Positions 1 to 9,179 of a stretch of DNA of 64,000 nucleotides are shown one piece after another (within the stretch, counting starts at the first letter, position 1; every line of letters begins with the position of its first letter). A program made the position numbers and the translations under genes. The notes under the pieces are model-generated. The model was not told the DNA's origin. It worked only from the letters and a program-made list of their open reading frames with translations, and searched no databases. The DNA is from Agrobacterium tumefaciens. Its GTDB lineage: Bacteria; Pseudomonadota; Alphaproteobacteria; Rhizobiales; Rhizobiaceae. The DNA lies in contig CP048485.1 of NCBI GenBank assembly GCA_025560025.1, forward strand, positions 2,833,501 to 2,897,500, written 5' to 3'.

Positions 1-737
1 GGATCAACCAGCACTGCGGAACGGATGCGGGGATCGCGGTTCTGCTGCTCGAAACGGGCCTTGTCGAGGGTTCTGAGATCGAGCTTCGGCACGTCGACCG
101 CCTCGTCATTGAGGTAACCCCGGCCACCGGCGAACCATTGGCAATCCATCATCGTGGAATAGTCTTTGCAATAGCGCGCATAGGCATCGAGATCGGCGCG
201 CGCACCCGAAATCTCCATCGCCGCGCTACCGCCGAGCGAAAAGCCGAGCACGCCAATCCTTTGCGCGTCAATCGCGCTCGACCATTTGCCCTTCGCCGTT
301 AGAACAGTGACAATCGTGGAGAGATCGTCCTTTCGCTCCCAGATTTTCGGCGTGTCGGCGGGTGTGGAATCGCCGCTAGTCGTGCCGGGGTGGTTGGCTC
401 CCGCCACAATGAAACCTTCGCTCGCAAGTCTTGCGGCTATCCACGCCATGCCGGACACTCGTGAACCCGAGCCGTGGGATAGAAGCACAAGCGGCAGGCG
501 CCCCGGTTTCACGGCGCCATCCTTGACCATTGGCGTGCCCTGAAAAATCCGGTCATCGCCGGAAAGCGTCTGCGTGCCCTTTCCGTCGGATGGGTACCAG
601 ATTGTGACGGCAAGGTCCTTGCCGCGTGCTGGCGAATGGATGGTGGTTTCGCTGACGCCGACAGCCTCGCCTGCAAGAACAGGCTGGGTGACGAGAGCTG
701 AAAACAGGATGGTCGTGATGGTGGTGATAGGGCGCAT
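1..737 (-). CDS. Alpha/beta hydrolase, dienelactone-hydrolase-like (C-terminus cut off by window edge)
   Basis: The reverse strand reads as one open frame from an ATG at 737 to base 1 with no stop, so the C-terminus lies outside the window. The first ~21 residues (MRPITTITTILFSALVTQPV, then LAG) look like a secretion signal, suggesting a periplasmic enzyme. A nucleophile elbow GFSLGG (near residue 150) and an upstream LLSHGSGS oxyanion-type segment (near residue 73) are typical of predicted dienelactone hydrolase / PAF-acetylhydrolase-like proteins (COG4188 type). The catalytic Asp and His would lie partly beyond the edge. It is divergent from the AraC-type regulator at 841, with about 100 bases between. 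Substrate unknown. Confidence 0.85.
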   Translation of the reverse strand, partial: MRPITTITTILFSALVTQPVLAGEAVGVSETTIHSPARGKDLAVTIWYPSDGKGTQTLSGDDRIFQGTPMVKDGAVKPGRLPLVLLSHGSGSRVSGMAWIAARLASEGFIVAGANHPGTTSGDSTPADTPKIWERKDDLSTIVTVLTAKGKWSSAIDAQRIGVLGFSLGGSAAMEISGARADLDAYARYCKDYSTMMDCQWFAGGRGYLNDEAVDVPKLDLRTLDKARFEQQNRDPRIRSAVLVD

Positions 738-840
738 GAAAACCTCGTGCGGTTGGAAAGAACGGGGTTCAATCTGCGCCGCGACATGTTTTTTGCGTCC
801 TTGATCGTGTTAAAGGTCGTCCCGAAACGCGATCTGGTCC

Positions 841-1977
841 ATGAATTGGCGATATAGGCCGTTGTTCCGGGGATATTCATTCGTGCTGTTCATTCCGCTG
901 CCTTTCGTCGTGGCGCTTCTGCTGGTTGTCATGTTCATCGTTTTCTTGCGAGGCGGAGACGATGTGCGAACCAATCGGGCCTTTCTGACGCTGATCACGC
1001 TTTGTGCCGTGCAATCTGTCCTTGTCGGCCTGCGCTGGGGGTATGGCGTCAGCGAAACGCGTTATGTTTTGCCGGTCCTCGCCGCCTGCCTGCCGCCGCT
1101 CGTCTACATCGCTTTTCGTGGGCTGATGAGAGTGGCGGCCGAGAGCAGGATAGCGATGCTCGCCAACCTCGTCCTGTCGCCTTTGCTCGTCGTCATCATG
1201 GAATTCACCTGGCCGATGGCGATTGATCTTGCGCTGATTGTCATCTTTGTCGGCCACGCCATTGCCCTGCTTCTTCTTGGCAGAAAGGGCCCAGATGGGC
1301 TGGACGAGGCGCAATTTGCCAGCGTCACCTCGGCGCACCGGGCGCTTATTATCGCTGCCATCGCTCTTTGTGTTTCTGCCCTGTTTGATCTTCTGGTGTT
1401 TTTCGATTTCGAATGGGCGCATGGGCAGAATGTTGCAGCGCTGGTCAGCAACGCCAATCTTTTCGGCCTGCTGCTGATTGGCCTCATGGCCGCGCTGGCC
1501 GGCAGGAGCAAGGCGCCGCAAACAGCCATAGAACCTATCGCGGAATTGTCAGCGTCGGCGGAGCCATCGGAACAGGATTGGGATATCGTTGCAAGGGTTG
1601 ACCGGCTGATGGAGACGCAGGCGCTTTACCGCGACGAGAACCTCAACCTGTCGCGGCTTGCAAGACGCCTCGGCCTGCCGAGCCGGCAGATATCAGGCGC
1701 GATTAACCGCTCGCTCGGCGTCAATGTCTCGCAATATGTCAACCAGTTGCGCATCCGCGAAGCCTGCCGGCTGCTGGAAGAGACGGAGCAATCGGTGACG
1801 GCGATCATGCTATCCTCCGGCTTCCAGACCAAGTCCAACTTCAACCGCGAATTTCGCCGCGTCACCGGCATGAGCCCGGTCGACTGGCGGGAGCGTGAAG
1901 TGTGGAAGCTGGTCTCGCCAAACAAAACGGTCACCCGGCCGATACCGGATGACCGTCTCAAGATCGTCGGAAAATGA
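841..1977 (+). CDS. AraC-family regulator with N-terminal membrane domain
   Basis: 378 residues. The first ~230 residues contain about seven hydrophobic helices (for example LPFVVALLLVVMFIVFL and later FGLLLIGLMAALAG). Residues ~255-360 form an AraC-type double helix-turn-helix, with LSRLARRLGL for the first helix pair and AIMLSSGFQTKSNFNREFRR for the second. A DNA-binding domain tethered to the membrane is a known minority architecture; the membrane part probably senses an envelope or extracellular signal. It is divergent from the secreted hydrolase at 737, which makes that gene a plausible target, but no operator is obvious. The ATG at 841 has no strong ribosome site, so a slightly different start is possible. 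Confidence 0.88.
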   Translation: MNWRYRPLFRGYSFVLFIPLPFVVALLLVVMFIVFLRGGDDVRTNRAFLTLITLCAVQSVLVGLRWGYGVSETRYVLPVLAACLPPLVYIAFRGLMRVAAESRIAMLANLVLSPLLVVIMEFTWPMAIDLALIVIFVGHAIALLLLGRKGPDGLDEAQFASVTSAHRALIIAAIALCVSALFDLLVFFDFEWAHGQNVAALVSNANLFGLLLIGLMAALAGRSKAPQTAIEPIAELSASAEPSEQDWDIVARVDRLMETQALYRDENLNLSRLARRLGLPSRQISGAINRSLGVNVSQYVNQLRIREACRLLEETEQSVTAIMLSSGFQTKSNFNREFRRVTGMSPVDWREREVWKLVSPNKTVTRPIPDDRLKIVGK

Positions 1978-1984
1978 TGGGGGA

Positions 1985-3115
<1,131 letters not shown>

Positions 3116-3276
3116 TTACAGGCGAACCGCACGGTACGCCTCCCGCTGGCTACTAAACATTTATCCTTGTTACCATCAAGGGGAATGTTTCAAACTCGCG
3201 CGCTCTTCTGCGACGCTTGCCGATTGTTGCTTTGGCACCCTATCACGCCCTTCTTGTGACCATGCCTCAGATGTAT

Positions 3277-3750
3277 TTATGGCTGCGCGCGATTTAATGC
3301 GGGGTCATCCAGCGCGGGGTTGTAAAATAACGAAAGCGTCAGGCTTCTGGCGATGCGTTCGGCCGTTTCCATGAACCAGTCATGGGCCTGTCTGCTCGGC
3401 GCGATATCGTCGAGCGTGGTCGAAAATAGCGCGAGCCATTGGGGGAAAAGTTCGGCAGTCATATCTTTTACGCCCAGATGGGCCTGCACGGGCTTGCCGC
3501 CGTAACCGCCATTCTTGAAGGCGACTGCCGACCAGAACTGTTTCATCCTGGCCATGTGTTCCGGCCAGCGTCCGGCAAGCCGCGCGTCAAAGACTGGCCC
3601 GAGCGTCGGGTGTTGCAGAACGCGAGCGTAGAATGTCTCCACCAGCAGATCAACGAAACCGGCATCGACGCCGATCTCTGCCATGGCTTTTTCCGCCCTG
3701 TGCTGAATTTCCGCGCTGTGGGCGGCTCTGGCCGTAACGTCATTCTGCAT
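3277..3750 (-). CDS. Group III truncated hemoglobin
   Basis: 157 residues. The pattern VDLLVETFYARVLQHPTLGP followed by WPEHMARMKQFWSAV and KPVQAHLGV is that of truncated (2/2) hemoglobins of group III; the His in QAHLGV fits the conserved haem ligand position. Such proteins bind O2 or NO and are usually linked to nitrosative or low-oxygen stress; the exact role here is not shown by the sequence. The gene is divergent from mbfA at 3891 and shares an intergenic region of 140 bases with two ICE-type iron operators, one of them 65 bases upstream of this start. Control by iron status through Irr is therefore likely but inferred. Confidence 0.9.
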   Translation of the reverse strand: MQNDVTARAAHSAEIQHRAEKAMAEIGVDAGFVDLLVETFYARVLQHPTLGPVFDARLAGRWPEHMARMKQFWSAVAFKNGGYGGKPVQAHLGVKDMTAELFPQWLALFSTTLDDIAPSRQAHDWFMETAERIARSLTLSLFYNPALDDPALNRAQP

Positions 3751-3814
3751 GGTGTTTCCTTTTTTGCGAATTTACCCCGCTGCGATGTGGCCTGCAATGC
3801 GACCCTTTGCCTTA

Positions 3815-3829
3815 TTAGAATTATTCTAA
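3815..3829. promoter_or_regulatory. Irr-type iron control element (ICE), hemoglobin-proximal
   Basis: The bases TTAGAATTATTCTAA form a perfect inverted repeat of TTAGAA and TTCTAA around a 3-base centre, matching the Irr box/ICE consensus known from Rhizobiales. It lies 65 bases upstream of the truncated hemoglobin start and 62 bases before the mbfA start. Its centre is 47 bases from the centre of the second ICE. Confidence 0.82.
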
Positions 3830-3860
3830 GAAGGCTTGATCCCGGTGCGATGCGGATGTA

Positions 3861-3877
3861 TTTAGAATTATTCTAAA
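3861..3877. promoter_or_regulatory. Irr-type iron control element (ICE), mbfA-proximal
   Basis: TTTAGAATTATTCTAAA is a perfect 17-base palindrome and a full match to the ICE consensus TTTAGAA-N3-TTCTAAA. It ends 13 bases before the mbfA start codon, a position at which bound Irr would block transcription or its start. Irr repression of mbfA is established in Agrobacterium and Bradyrhizobium; the site here fits that. Confidence 0.88.
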
Positions 3878-3890
3878 AAGGTTTTCAACC

Positions 3891-4874
3891 ATGTTTCGCA
3901 GTCTTTTTTCCCTGTCCAAACGTCCCTTTTCCTCCCTCGGCGAGCAGGAAATCCTCGCGCTCGCCATTTCCTCAGAAGAAGACGATTCCCGTATCTATCG
4001 CTCCTATGCCGATCATCTGCGTGCACAATATCCGCAGTCCGCAAAAGTCTTCGATGATATGGCCGAGGTCGAGCAGCAGCATCGAAACGTGCTGATCGAC
4101 ATGCATCGCCGCCGCTTCGGAGAAACCATCCCACTGATCCGCCGCGAACATGTGCGTGGTTTTTATGAGCGCACCCCGGACTGGCTGGTGAAGAACCTGT
4201 CGCTCGAAAAAATCCGCGCCCAGGCCGAATTGATGGAAGCCCAGGCGATCCGCTTCTACGATGAGGCTCTCAAGCGCACCAGCGATGCCTCGACGCGCAA
4301 GCTCCTCGGCGATCTGGCCGAGGCGGAGCGGGGTCACGAAGACATCGCGCAGATGCTGGAAGAAAAACACCTCGATGAAAACGGCAAGACCGAAGAGGCG
4401 GAAACCGCAAAACGGCAATTTCTTCTGACCTATATTCAGCCGGGCCTTGCGGGGCTTATGGATGGCTCCGTCTCGACGCTCGCGCCGATTTTCGCGGCAG
4501 CCTTTGCCACGCAGGATACCTGGCAGACCTTCCTTATCGGCCTCTCGGCCTCTGTCGGTGCGGGCATCTCCATGGGCTTTACCGAGGCCGCCCATGATGA
4601 CGGCAAGCTTTCTGGCCGCGGTTCTCCGGTAAAGCGGGGCCTGGCCTCAGGCATTATGACGGCCATCGGTGGTCTCGGCCACGCATTGCCCTATCTCATT
4701 CCGCATTTCTGGACGGCAACGGCAATTGCTGCCGTCGTCGTTTTCGTGGAACTCTGGGCCATCGCCTTTATTCAGAACCGCTTCATGGAAACGCCGTTCC
4801 TGCGGGCAGTGTTTCAGGTGGTGCTTGGCGGCTCGCTGGTACTCGCGGCCGGTATCATCATCGGCAACGGGTGA
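3891..4874 (+). CDS. mbfA: Membrane-bound ferritin MbfA (ferritin-like + VIT1-like)
   Basis: 327 residues. The N-terminal ~165 residues are a ferritin-like four-helix bundle with carboxylate/His iron-site motifs (SSEEDDSRIY, EVEQQHRN, MEAQAIRFYDEA, EAERGHEDI). Residues ~180-327 form a CCC1/VIT1-like membrane domain with hydrophobic helices beginning at GLAGLMDGSVSTLAPIFAA. This two-part architecture is that of MbfA, an inner-membrane iron exporter/ferritin that protects rhizobia from iron and peroxide stress. A perfect ICE sits immediately upstream, so repression by Irr under low iron is expected. Divergent from the truncated hemoglobin gene. The short 5' leader has no strong ribosome site. 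Confidence 0.94.
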   Translation: MFRSLFSLSKRPFSSLGEQEILALAISSEEDDSRIYRSYADHLRAQYPQSAKVFDDMAEVEQQHRNVLIDMHRRRFGETIPLIRREHVRGFYERTPDWLVKNLSLEKIRAQAELMEAQAIRFYDEALKRTSDASTRKLLGDLAEAERGHEDIAQMLEEKHLDENGKTEEAETAKRQFLLTYIQPGLAGLMDGSVSTLAPIFAAAFATQDTWQTFLIGLSASVGAGISMGFTEAAHDDGKLSGRGSPVKRGLASGIMTAIGGLGHALPYLIPHFWTATAIAAVVVFVELWAIAFIQNRFMETPFLRAVFQVVLGGSLVLAAGIIIGNG

Positions 4875-4940
4875 GAGCTGGAAAGGCTGCGAGAATAATG
4901 ACCGAGGCTTGTCGGATAACGGCCTTGCCTAAAACGCGAC

Positions 4941-5014
4941 GTCATTCTCGGGCTTGACCCGAGAATCCATAAGCCACTGAAATTGTGGATCCTCGGGTCA
5001 AGCCCGAGGATGAC
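4941..5014. repeat. Palindromic intergenic repeat (RIME/REP-like)
   Basis: Two arms, 4941-4970 and 4985-5014, are inverted copies of each other (about 26 of 30 bases match), and each arm is itself palindromic around CTCGGGCTTGACCCGAG-like cores. Elements with a GTCAT...CGGGCTTGACCCG core are scattered between genes in many Rhizobiales genomes. It lies between the ends of the convergent mbfA and protease genes, where the RNA would fold into a long hairpin and could act as a bidirectional terminator. Confidence 0.8.
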
Positions 5015-5036
5015 GGAGGCAAGGTTCTCCAGCCGA

Positions 5037-5651
5037 TCAGCGCAATGCGCCAACCAGAACGTCGCGGCCATCCTCGATGGAGACCCAGCGGCCCGTATTG
5101 AAGGACGCCTGCCGCTTCAGATAGGTATAGTTGGTGTCGGTCCAGAGCTTCACGTCGTCGGTGAGATTGTCGAGAATGTAGTCACCGTCGGTCGTCCTGA
5201 GCGTCAGCACGGCATGGCCTTCGCCGTCCGGTTTGCGCACAACGGTGATCAGCAGGTCGGCGACGGAGAAACCGCGCTCGATGAGCTTCTTGCGCTTCAG
5301 CAGCACGAAGTCTTCACAGTCGCCGGCGGTCGTCGGATATTCCCAGACCTCGTCCTTGCCGTAGATTTCCTGATCGGTCATCGCGACGACGGTGGCATTG
5401 ACGGAGGTATTGATTTCGCGAACAACACCCCAGCCATAGTCCGTGACGCGCGGCGGCGGCGTCATCTTGCTGCGAATATTGCACTCGTCCGCATATTTCT
5501 GACAGAATTCATAATGACCGATCGGCTGGGATGTAATTCCGCCCGTCACCATGGAAGGGCTTCCCTTGGTTTCCGCCATGGCGGAAGCAGCAGTCATTAG
5601 CCCGGCGGCAACTGCAGACAGCAGCGCACGCGCCAGCGGTGCGTTCATCAT
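5037..5651 (-). CDS. Secreted transglutaminase-like cysteine protease (BTLCP family)
   Basis: 204 residues with an N-terminal signal peptide (about residues 1-27, ending ASAMAE). The catalytic triad of the bacterial transglutaminase-like cysteine proteinases is visible: Cys in GDCEDFVLLK (near residue 111), His in EGHAVLTLRT (near 147) and Asp in YILDNL (near 160). The family includes LapG, which cleaves adhesins in the periplasm, but many rhizobial members have no LapD/LapA partners, and none is seen here. Function beyond a probable periplasmic protease is therefore open. Two Met codons begin the frame (5651 and 5648). A TTAA-N7-TTAA motif lies about 20 bases upstream. Confidence 0.88.
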   Translation of the reverse strand: MMNAPLARALLSAVAAGLMTAASAMAETKGSPSMVTGGITSQPIGHYEFCQKYADECNIRSKMTPPPRVTDYGWGVVREINTSVNATVVAMTDQEIYGKDEVWEYPTTAGDCEDFVLLKRKKLIERGFSVADLLITVVRKPDGEGHAVLTLRTTDGDYILDNLTDDVKLWTDTNYTYLKRQASFNTGRWVSIEDGRDVLVGALR

Positions 5652-5670
5652 GAAACCCGTCCCTTAAATT

Positions 5671-5687
5671 CTTAACGAAAAGTTAAG
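5671..5687. promoter_or_regulatory. Palindrome CTTAAC-N5-GTTAAG, possible CtrA-like site
   Basis: CTTAACGAAAAGTTAAG upstream of the cysteine protease start is a perfect inverted repeat and contains TTAA-N7-TTAA on both strands, close to the CtrA consensus TTAA-N7-TTAAC. It sits 20 bases from the start codon. Functional assignment is inference only. Confidence 0.4.
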
Positions 5688-5770
5688 AGGGATAGGGGGT
5701 TTGAGTCAATCGCTAGCAAACGGCGGTGCGCAAGACTCGTTGAATATGGTTAAGAGCGTTGCGCAAATGC

Positions 5771-6559
5771 CTATATTGCAAGGGCTTTGACGGCTGCCAG
5801 CATTCTGTCGATATCCTGGGGCCGGGAAAGCCGGTGGTCACCGTCACGGATCAGGGTCAGGACGACATCATCGGCGGGAAGATGTTCCATAAGCTTCAGC
5901 GCATGCTGATAGGGAACATCGGGATCGCGCATGCCCTGCAGGATGTGAACGGGGCAGCCGGTCGTGATGATGCCCTTGAGGACCCGGTTCTGCTTCCCGT
6001 CTTCCATGAGCGCACGGGTGAAGATGTTGGGCTCGGGGCTGTATTCCGAATGTTCCTCGAAGTAGCCCTTTTCCTCGAGCGACGCCTTTTCAGCATCGCT
6101 CAGGCTCGGCTCTATCAGTTCTGCAGTGAAATCGGGCGCTGGCGCAATCAGGACCAGCCCCGCGACGGATGGCGCGTCGCCGCTTTTGCGCAACTCCTCG
6201 ACCATGCGCAGTGCAATCCATCCGCCCATTGAAGAGCCGATGAGGATGACGCGCGATGGCGCCTTCGCCCGCACCACGGCAAGCGCTTCTTCCAGCCATC
6301 TTGAGATCGTGCCCTTCTTGAAGTCGCCGCCGGAAGCGCCGTGGCCGGAATAATCGAGCCGCAAACAGGAAAGGCCGTTTTCCGCCGCAAAGCGATCGAG
6401 TTCGACCGCCTTGGTTCCGGTCATGTCGGAACGATAGCCGCCCAGCCAGACCAGCATGGGCGTGTTCGCGCCCGAAGCCGCCGGGCGATGAAGAAAGGCG
6501 ATATCGCGGGCATCGTCGCCCGCCCCTACGTGCAGGAATTCAGCGGCTTGTTCGGTCAT
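5771..6559 (-). CDS. Alpha/beta hydrolase (ABHD10/lysophospholipase-like)
   Basis: About 262 residues from the ATG at 6559, chosen over the ATG at 6589 because the protein aligns naturally from MTEQAAEFLHVGAG and AGGAGA-like bases precede it. Visible features: WLGGYRSDM oxyanion region, DYSGHGASGG, nucleophile elbow GSSMGG (Ser near residue 109), a late Asp in QGMRDPDVPY and His in DGDHRLSRP. This is a cytoplasmic serine hydrolase of the ABHD10/thioesterase-like group. Substrate unknown. It is divergent from infC, with about 190 bases between the start codons. Confidence 0.87.
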   Translation of the reverse strand: MTEQAAEFLHVGAGDDARDIAFLHRPAASGANTPMLVWLGGYRSDMTGTKAVELDRFAAENGLSCLRLDYSGHGASGGDFKKGTISRWLEEALAVVRAKAPSRVILIGSSMGGWIALRMVEELRKSGDAPSVAGLVLIAPAPDFTAELIEPSLSDAEKASLEEKGYFEEHSEYSPEPNIFTRALMEDGKQNRVLKGIITTGCPVHILQGMRDPDVPYQHALKLMEHLPADDVVLTLIRDGDHRLSRPQDIDRMLAAVKALAI

Positions 6560-6746
6560 GTATATGCAATTCTCCTGATTTTCGTGCAATATCGGCGGCG
6601 TATTTGCAAAAACCGTGGCAACAGGTGATCTTTTCGGGCAGATATGCTATTGACTTCGCCACGGCAATAACGACATTTCCGCCGCTTGTACCAAACAAGC
6701 TGTTTTTTGCTGACGTGATCCAGAAACAGATCAGGAGAATACGACC

Positions 6747-7283
6747 ATTCGCAGACCTTTCAAAGCCGATGCCCCCGTCAAGGAGGGGCCGCGCTCCAAC
6801 CGGGAAATTCGGGTTCCCAGAGTTCAGCTTATTGATGAAGAAGGCCAGAACCTCGGTAGCATGCCGACGGATCAGGCTTTGAAGATGGCGGAGGAGGCTG
6901 GTCTCGATCTCGTTGAGATTTCGCCGAACGCTGAACCGCCGGTATGCAAGATCCTCGATCTCGGCAAGCTGAAATACTCGACCCAGAAGAAGGCGGCCGA
7001 GGCGCGCAAGAAACAGAAGATCGTTGAGGTCAAGGAAATCAAGATGCGCCCCAACATCGACACGCATGACTATGACGTGAAGATGAAGGCGATGAACCGG
7101 TTCTTTGACGAAGGCGACAAGGTGAAGGTAACGCTGAAGTTCCGTGGCCGCGAAATGGCCCACCAGGAACTTGGCATGAAGCTTCTCCTTCAGGTGAAGG
7201 AAGACACCCAGGCAATTGCCAAGGTTGAAGCCGAGCCGAAGCTGGAAGGCCGTCAGATGATGATGGTTCTCGCCCCGAAATAA
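6747..7283 (+). CDS. infC: Translation initiation factor IF-3, ATT start codon
   Basis: 178 residues starting at a non-ATG codon. An AGGAG ribosome site at 6733-6737 is 9 bases from ATT at 6747, which opens (M)[15 protein letters not shown], the usual rhizobial IF-3 N-terminus. The first in-frame ATG (6861) would remove 38 residues, including most of the conserved N-terminal domain. IF-3 binds the 30S subunit and checks start codons; rare AUU starts in infC are known from E. coli and let IF-3 limit its own synthesis. The N domain contains [10 protein letters not shown] and the C domain [12 protein letters not shown] and KFRGREM. It leads the infC-rpmI-rplT group. Confidence 0.95.
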   Translation: MRRPFKADAPVKEGPRSNREIRVPRVQLIDEEGQNLGSMPTDQALKMAEEAGLDLVEISPNAEPPVCKILDLGKLKYSTQKKAAEARKKQKIVEVKEIKMRPNIDTHDYDVKMKAMNRFFDEGDKVKVTLKFRGREMAHQELGMKLLLQVKEDTQAIAKVEAEPKLEGRQMMMVLAPK

Positions 7284-7321
7284 TCTTTTTACGCGTTCAC
7301 ATCACTGGCGCGTATCCCACC

Positions 7322-7355
7322 GCAAGGGGAAATTCTCATTCCCCGTTGCGCTTTT
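7322..7355 (+). terminator. Stem-loop between infC and rpmI
   Basis: GCAAGGGGAA (7322-7331) and TTCCCCGTTGC (7339-7349) pair around a short loop and are followed by CTTTTA. It could be a weak intrinsic terminator or attenuator separating infC from the ribosomal protein genes, which begin 120 bases further on. The T run is short, so read-through is likely. Confidence 0.5.
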
Positions 7356-7474
7356 AGCCGACTGCGGTTATAAGCGCGCGTCCGAACGGTCCGGCAGGGC
7401 ATGCCGAGGCCGTTCCTGAATAGCTTGAAATAGGCCTCGTCTGCCTGTTTCGATACAAAAAACGGAGTAGCAAA

Positions 7475-7678
7475 ATGCCCAAGATGAAGACGAAGTCCGC
7501 TGCAAAGAAGCGGTTCAAGATCACCGCTACCGGCAAGGTTGTTGCAGCCGCCGCCGGTAAGCGCCACGGCATGATCAAGCGTACCAACAAGTTCATTCGC
7601 GACGCGCGTGGAACCATGGTTCTCGCCGAAGCTGACGGCAAGAAGGTCGTCAAGAACTACCTGCCGAACGGTCTCTGA
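7475..7678 (+). CDS. rpmI: 50S ribosomal protein L35
   Basis: 67 residues, the family's usual length, with the highly basic L35 pattern [33 protein letters not shown] and a C-terminal KNYLPNGL. A ribosome site (GGAG) precedes the ATG. It is a small protein of the large ribosomal subunit, in the canonical infC-rpmI-rplT order, with 40 bases to rplT. The 191 bases between infC and rpmI may carry an additional promoter or a leader for ribosomal autoregulation, but nothing definite can be assigned. Confidence 0.98.
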   Translation: MPKMKTKSAAKKRFKITATGKVVAAAAGKRHGMIKRTNKFIRDARGTMVLAEADGKKVVKNYLPNGL

Positions 7679-7718
7679 GACTTTTCCGCACTTTTGGACA
7701 CTTTAAGGAGATCATGAC

Positions 7719-8123
7719 ATGGCACGCGTAAAACGTGGCGTAACTTCCCGCGCCAAGCACACCAAGACACTCAAGGCAGCCAAGGGCTTCTACGGCCGCC
7801 GCAAGAACACCATCCGCGCAGCAAAGGCTGCCGTGGATCGTTCCAAGCAGTACGCTTACCGCGACCGCAAGGTCAACAAGCGCAACTTCCGCGCTCTGTG
7901 GATCCAGCGTATCAACGCTGCTGTTCGCGAATTCGGCCTGACCTACGGCCGCTTCATCGACGGTCTGAACAAGGCTGGCATCGAAGTCGACCGCAAGGTT
8001 CTGTCCGACATGGCTATCCATGAGCCGGCAGCATTCGGCGCGCTCGTTGAAGCAGCGAAGAAGGCGCTTGAGTACCTCAAGGATGCTGGTACGGCCAACG
8101 AGTTTGAAACCGCTGTAAAGTAA
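7719..8123 (+). CDS. rplT: 50S ribosomal protein L20
   Basis: 134 residues beginning [19 protein letters not shown], which is L20. AAGGAG lies ahead of the ATG. L20 binds 23S rRNA early in large-subunit assembly and in several bacteria represses this operon by binding its own messenger. A very strong intrinsic terminator follows 33 bases after the stop, ending the translation operon. Confidence 0.98.
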   Translation: MARVKRGVTSRAKHTKTLKAAKGFYGRRKNTIRAAKAAVDRSKQYAYRDRKVNKRNFRALWIQRINAAVREFGLTYGRFIDGLNKAGIEVDRKVLSDMAIHEPAAFGALVEAAKKALEYLKDAGTANEFETAVK

Positions 8124-8156
8124 TTACGGCGCGGACAATCTGTTGTTCATTTGAAA

Positions 8157-8188
8157 CCCGCGCCGGTTCTCCGGCGCGGGTTTTTTAT
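8157..8188 (+). terminator. Intrinsic terminator of infC-rpmI-rplT
   Basis: CCCGCGCCGG (8157-8166) pairs perfectly with CCGGCGCGGG (8171-8180) around TTCT, followed by TTTTTTATTTTT. A textbook Rho-independent terminator on the plus strand. Confidence 0.95.
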
Positions 8189-8300
8189 TTTTGGAATCCA
8201 CGGCAGTTCCTGCAGGGCGTGCAAGCACCGTGCATACGGATCAAAGAAAAAGGGTGGAGCATCTGGCCGGGTTTCGGTCGGCAAATTCCTGGGGGTAAAA

Positions 8301-9179
8301 ATGGTGGTTGCCGCAAGCGAGGCGGAAAAAGTGAAGGGTTTCCACGTCCATCTTGAAGATGGCGATATCGCGGCCCTGATGCAGGCTCTGCTCAAGAGTG
8401 AGCGACGGGTGCAGAAACTCGAGCTTTCCACAACGACCGTCTGGATCAAGCGTCAGGGCACGGAAACGCCGTCCTGGTGGATAAAGCTGCAGACATTTCT
8501 CGCCAAACTGCTGCCCTATACCTTCATGCGACCTTCTCCGCCGCTTGATGGCGCAGGCCTGATGCGCCGCGAACTTGAAACGCTTCACGTCTTCAAGGCG
8601 CGGGGTTTCCTTGTGCCTCCCGTCATCTATTCCTCGCTGACGGCGGTCGTGCTGGGAGATGTCGGCCCGACCGTGATGGAGCGCATGGACGCGATGAAGG
8701 TCGCAACGCCCGTGGAGCATGACGCCTTGCTGGTGAAATCCGCCGAAGCGCTCGGCGAGTTGCATGCGGCGGGCCTTTGCCACGGACGGCCGCATGTGCG
8801 CGACTTCTTTATCCAGGATGGGCGCATAGGCTTCATGGATTTCGAGGAGCGCCCGCAGGAGGTCATGCCGCTTGAGACGGCGCAGGCGCGCGATGTCTGG
8901 CTGCTGTTTTTACAGGTCGCGACCCGGGCCTGCGATGCGCCGAAAACCTGCGATGCGGCCTTTGCCCGCTGGCGCGAAAACGCCCCGCCACGGGCGCTGG
9001 AAGAATTGTGCCGTCTGACCGGCATTCTGGGGCGTTTTTTACCGGTTGCCCGGTTGATCGGGCGCGTGCGGATGGGTAGTGATCTGCGACGCTTTATCAT
9101 GGCGACCGACTATCTGATGAATGCTGTGAACCCCGAAGCCGCTGTTAAAAATACCGGCAAGGCAGGAAAAGATGACTGA
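8301..9179 (+). CDS. Protein-kinase-like fold protein (WaaP/Kdo-kinase-like), unknown substrate
   Basis: 292 residues from the ATG at 8301; the frame is open further upstream into the rplT terminator, which argues for this internal start. In the C-terminal half, [20 protein letters not shown] (near residues 152-171) stands where kinases have the catalytic loop, and [10 protein letters not shown] is the metal-binding DFG counterpart. This HGRP-x-x-RD variant lacks the usual HGD Asp but keeps an RD pair, as in some lipopolysaccharide-kinase-like families. The stop overlaps the pheS start by 8 bases, so the two are probably co-translated. A role in envelope sugar phosphorylation is a guess from the fold. 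Confidence 0.7.
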   Translation: MVVAASEAEKVKGFHVHLEDGDIAALMQALLKSERRVQKLELSTTTVWIKRQGTETPSWWIKLQTFLAKLLPYTFMRPSPPLDGAGLMRRELETLHVFKARGFLVPPVIYSSLTAVVLGDVGPTVMERMDAMKVATPVEHDALLVKSAEALGELHAAGLCHGRPHVRDFFIQDGRIGFMDFEERPQEVMPLETAQARDVWLLFLQVATRACDAPKTCDAAFARWRENAPPRALEELCRLTGILGRFLPVARLIGRVRMGSDLRRFIMATDYLMNAVNPEAAVKNTGKAGKDD

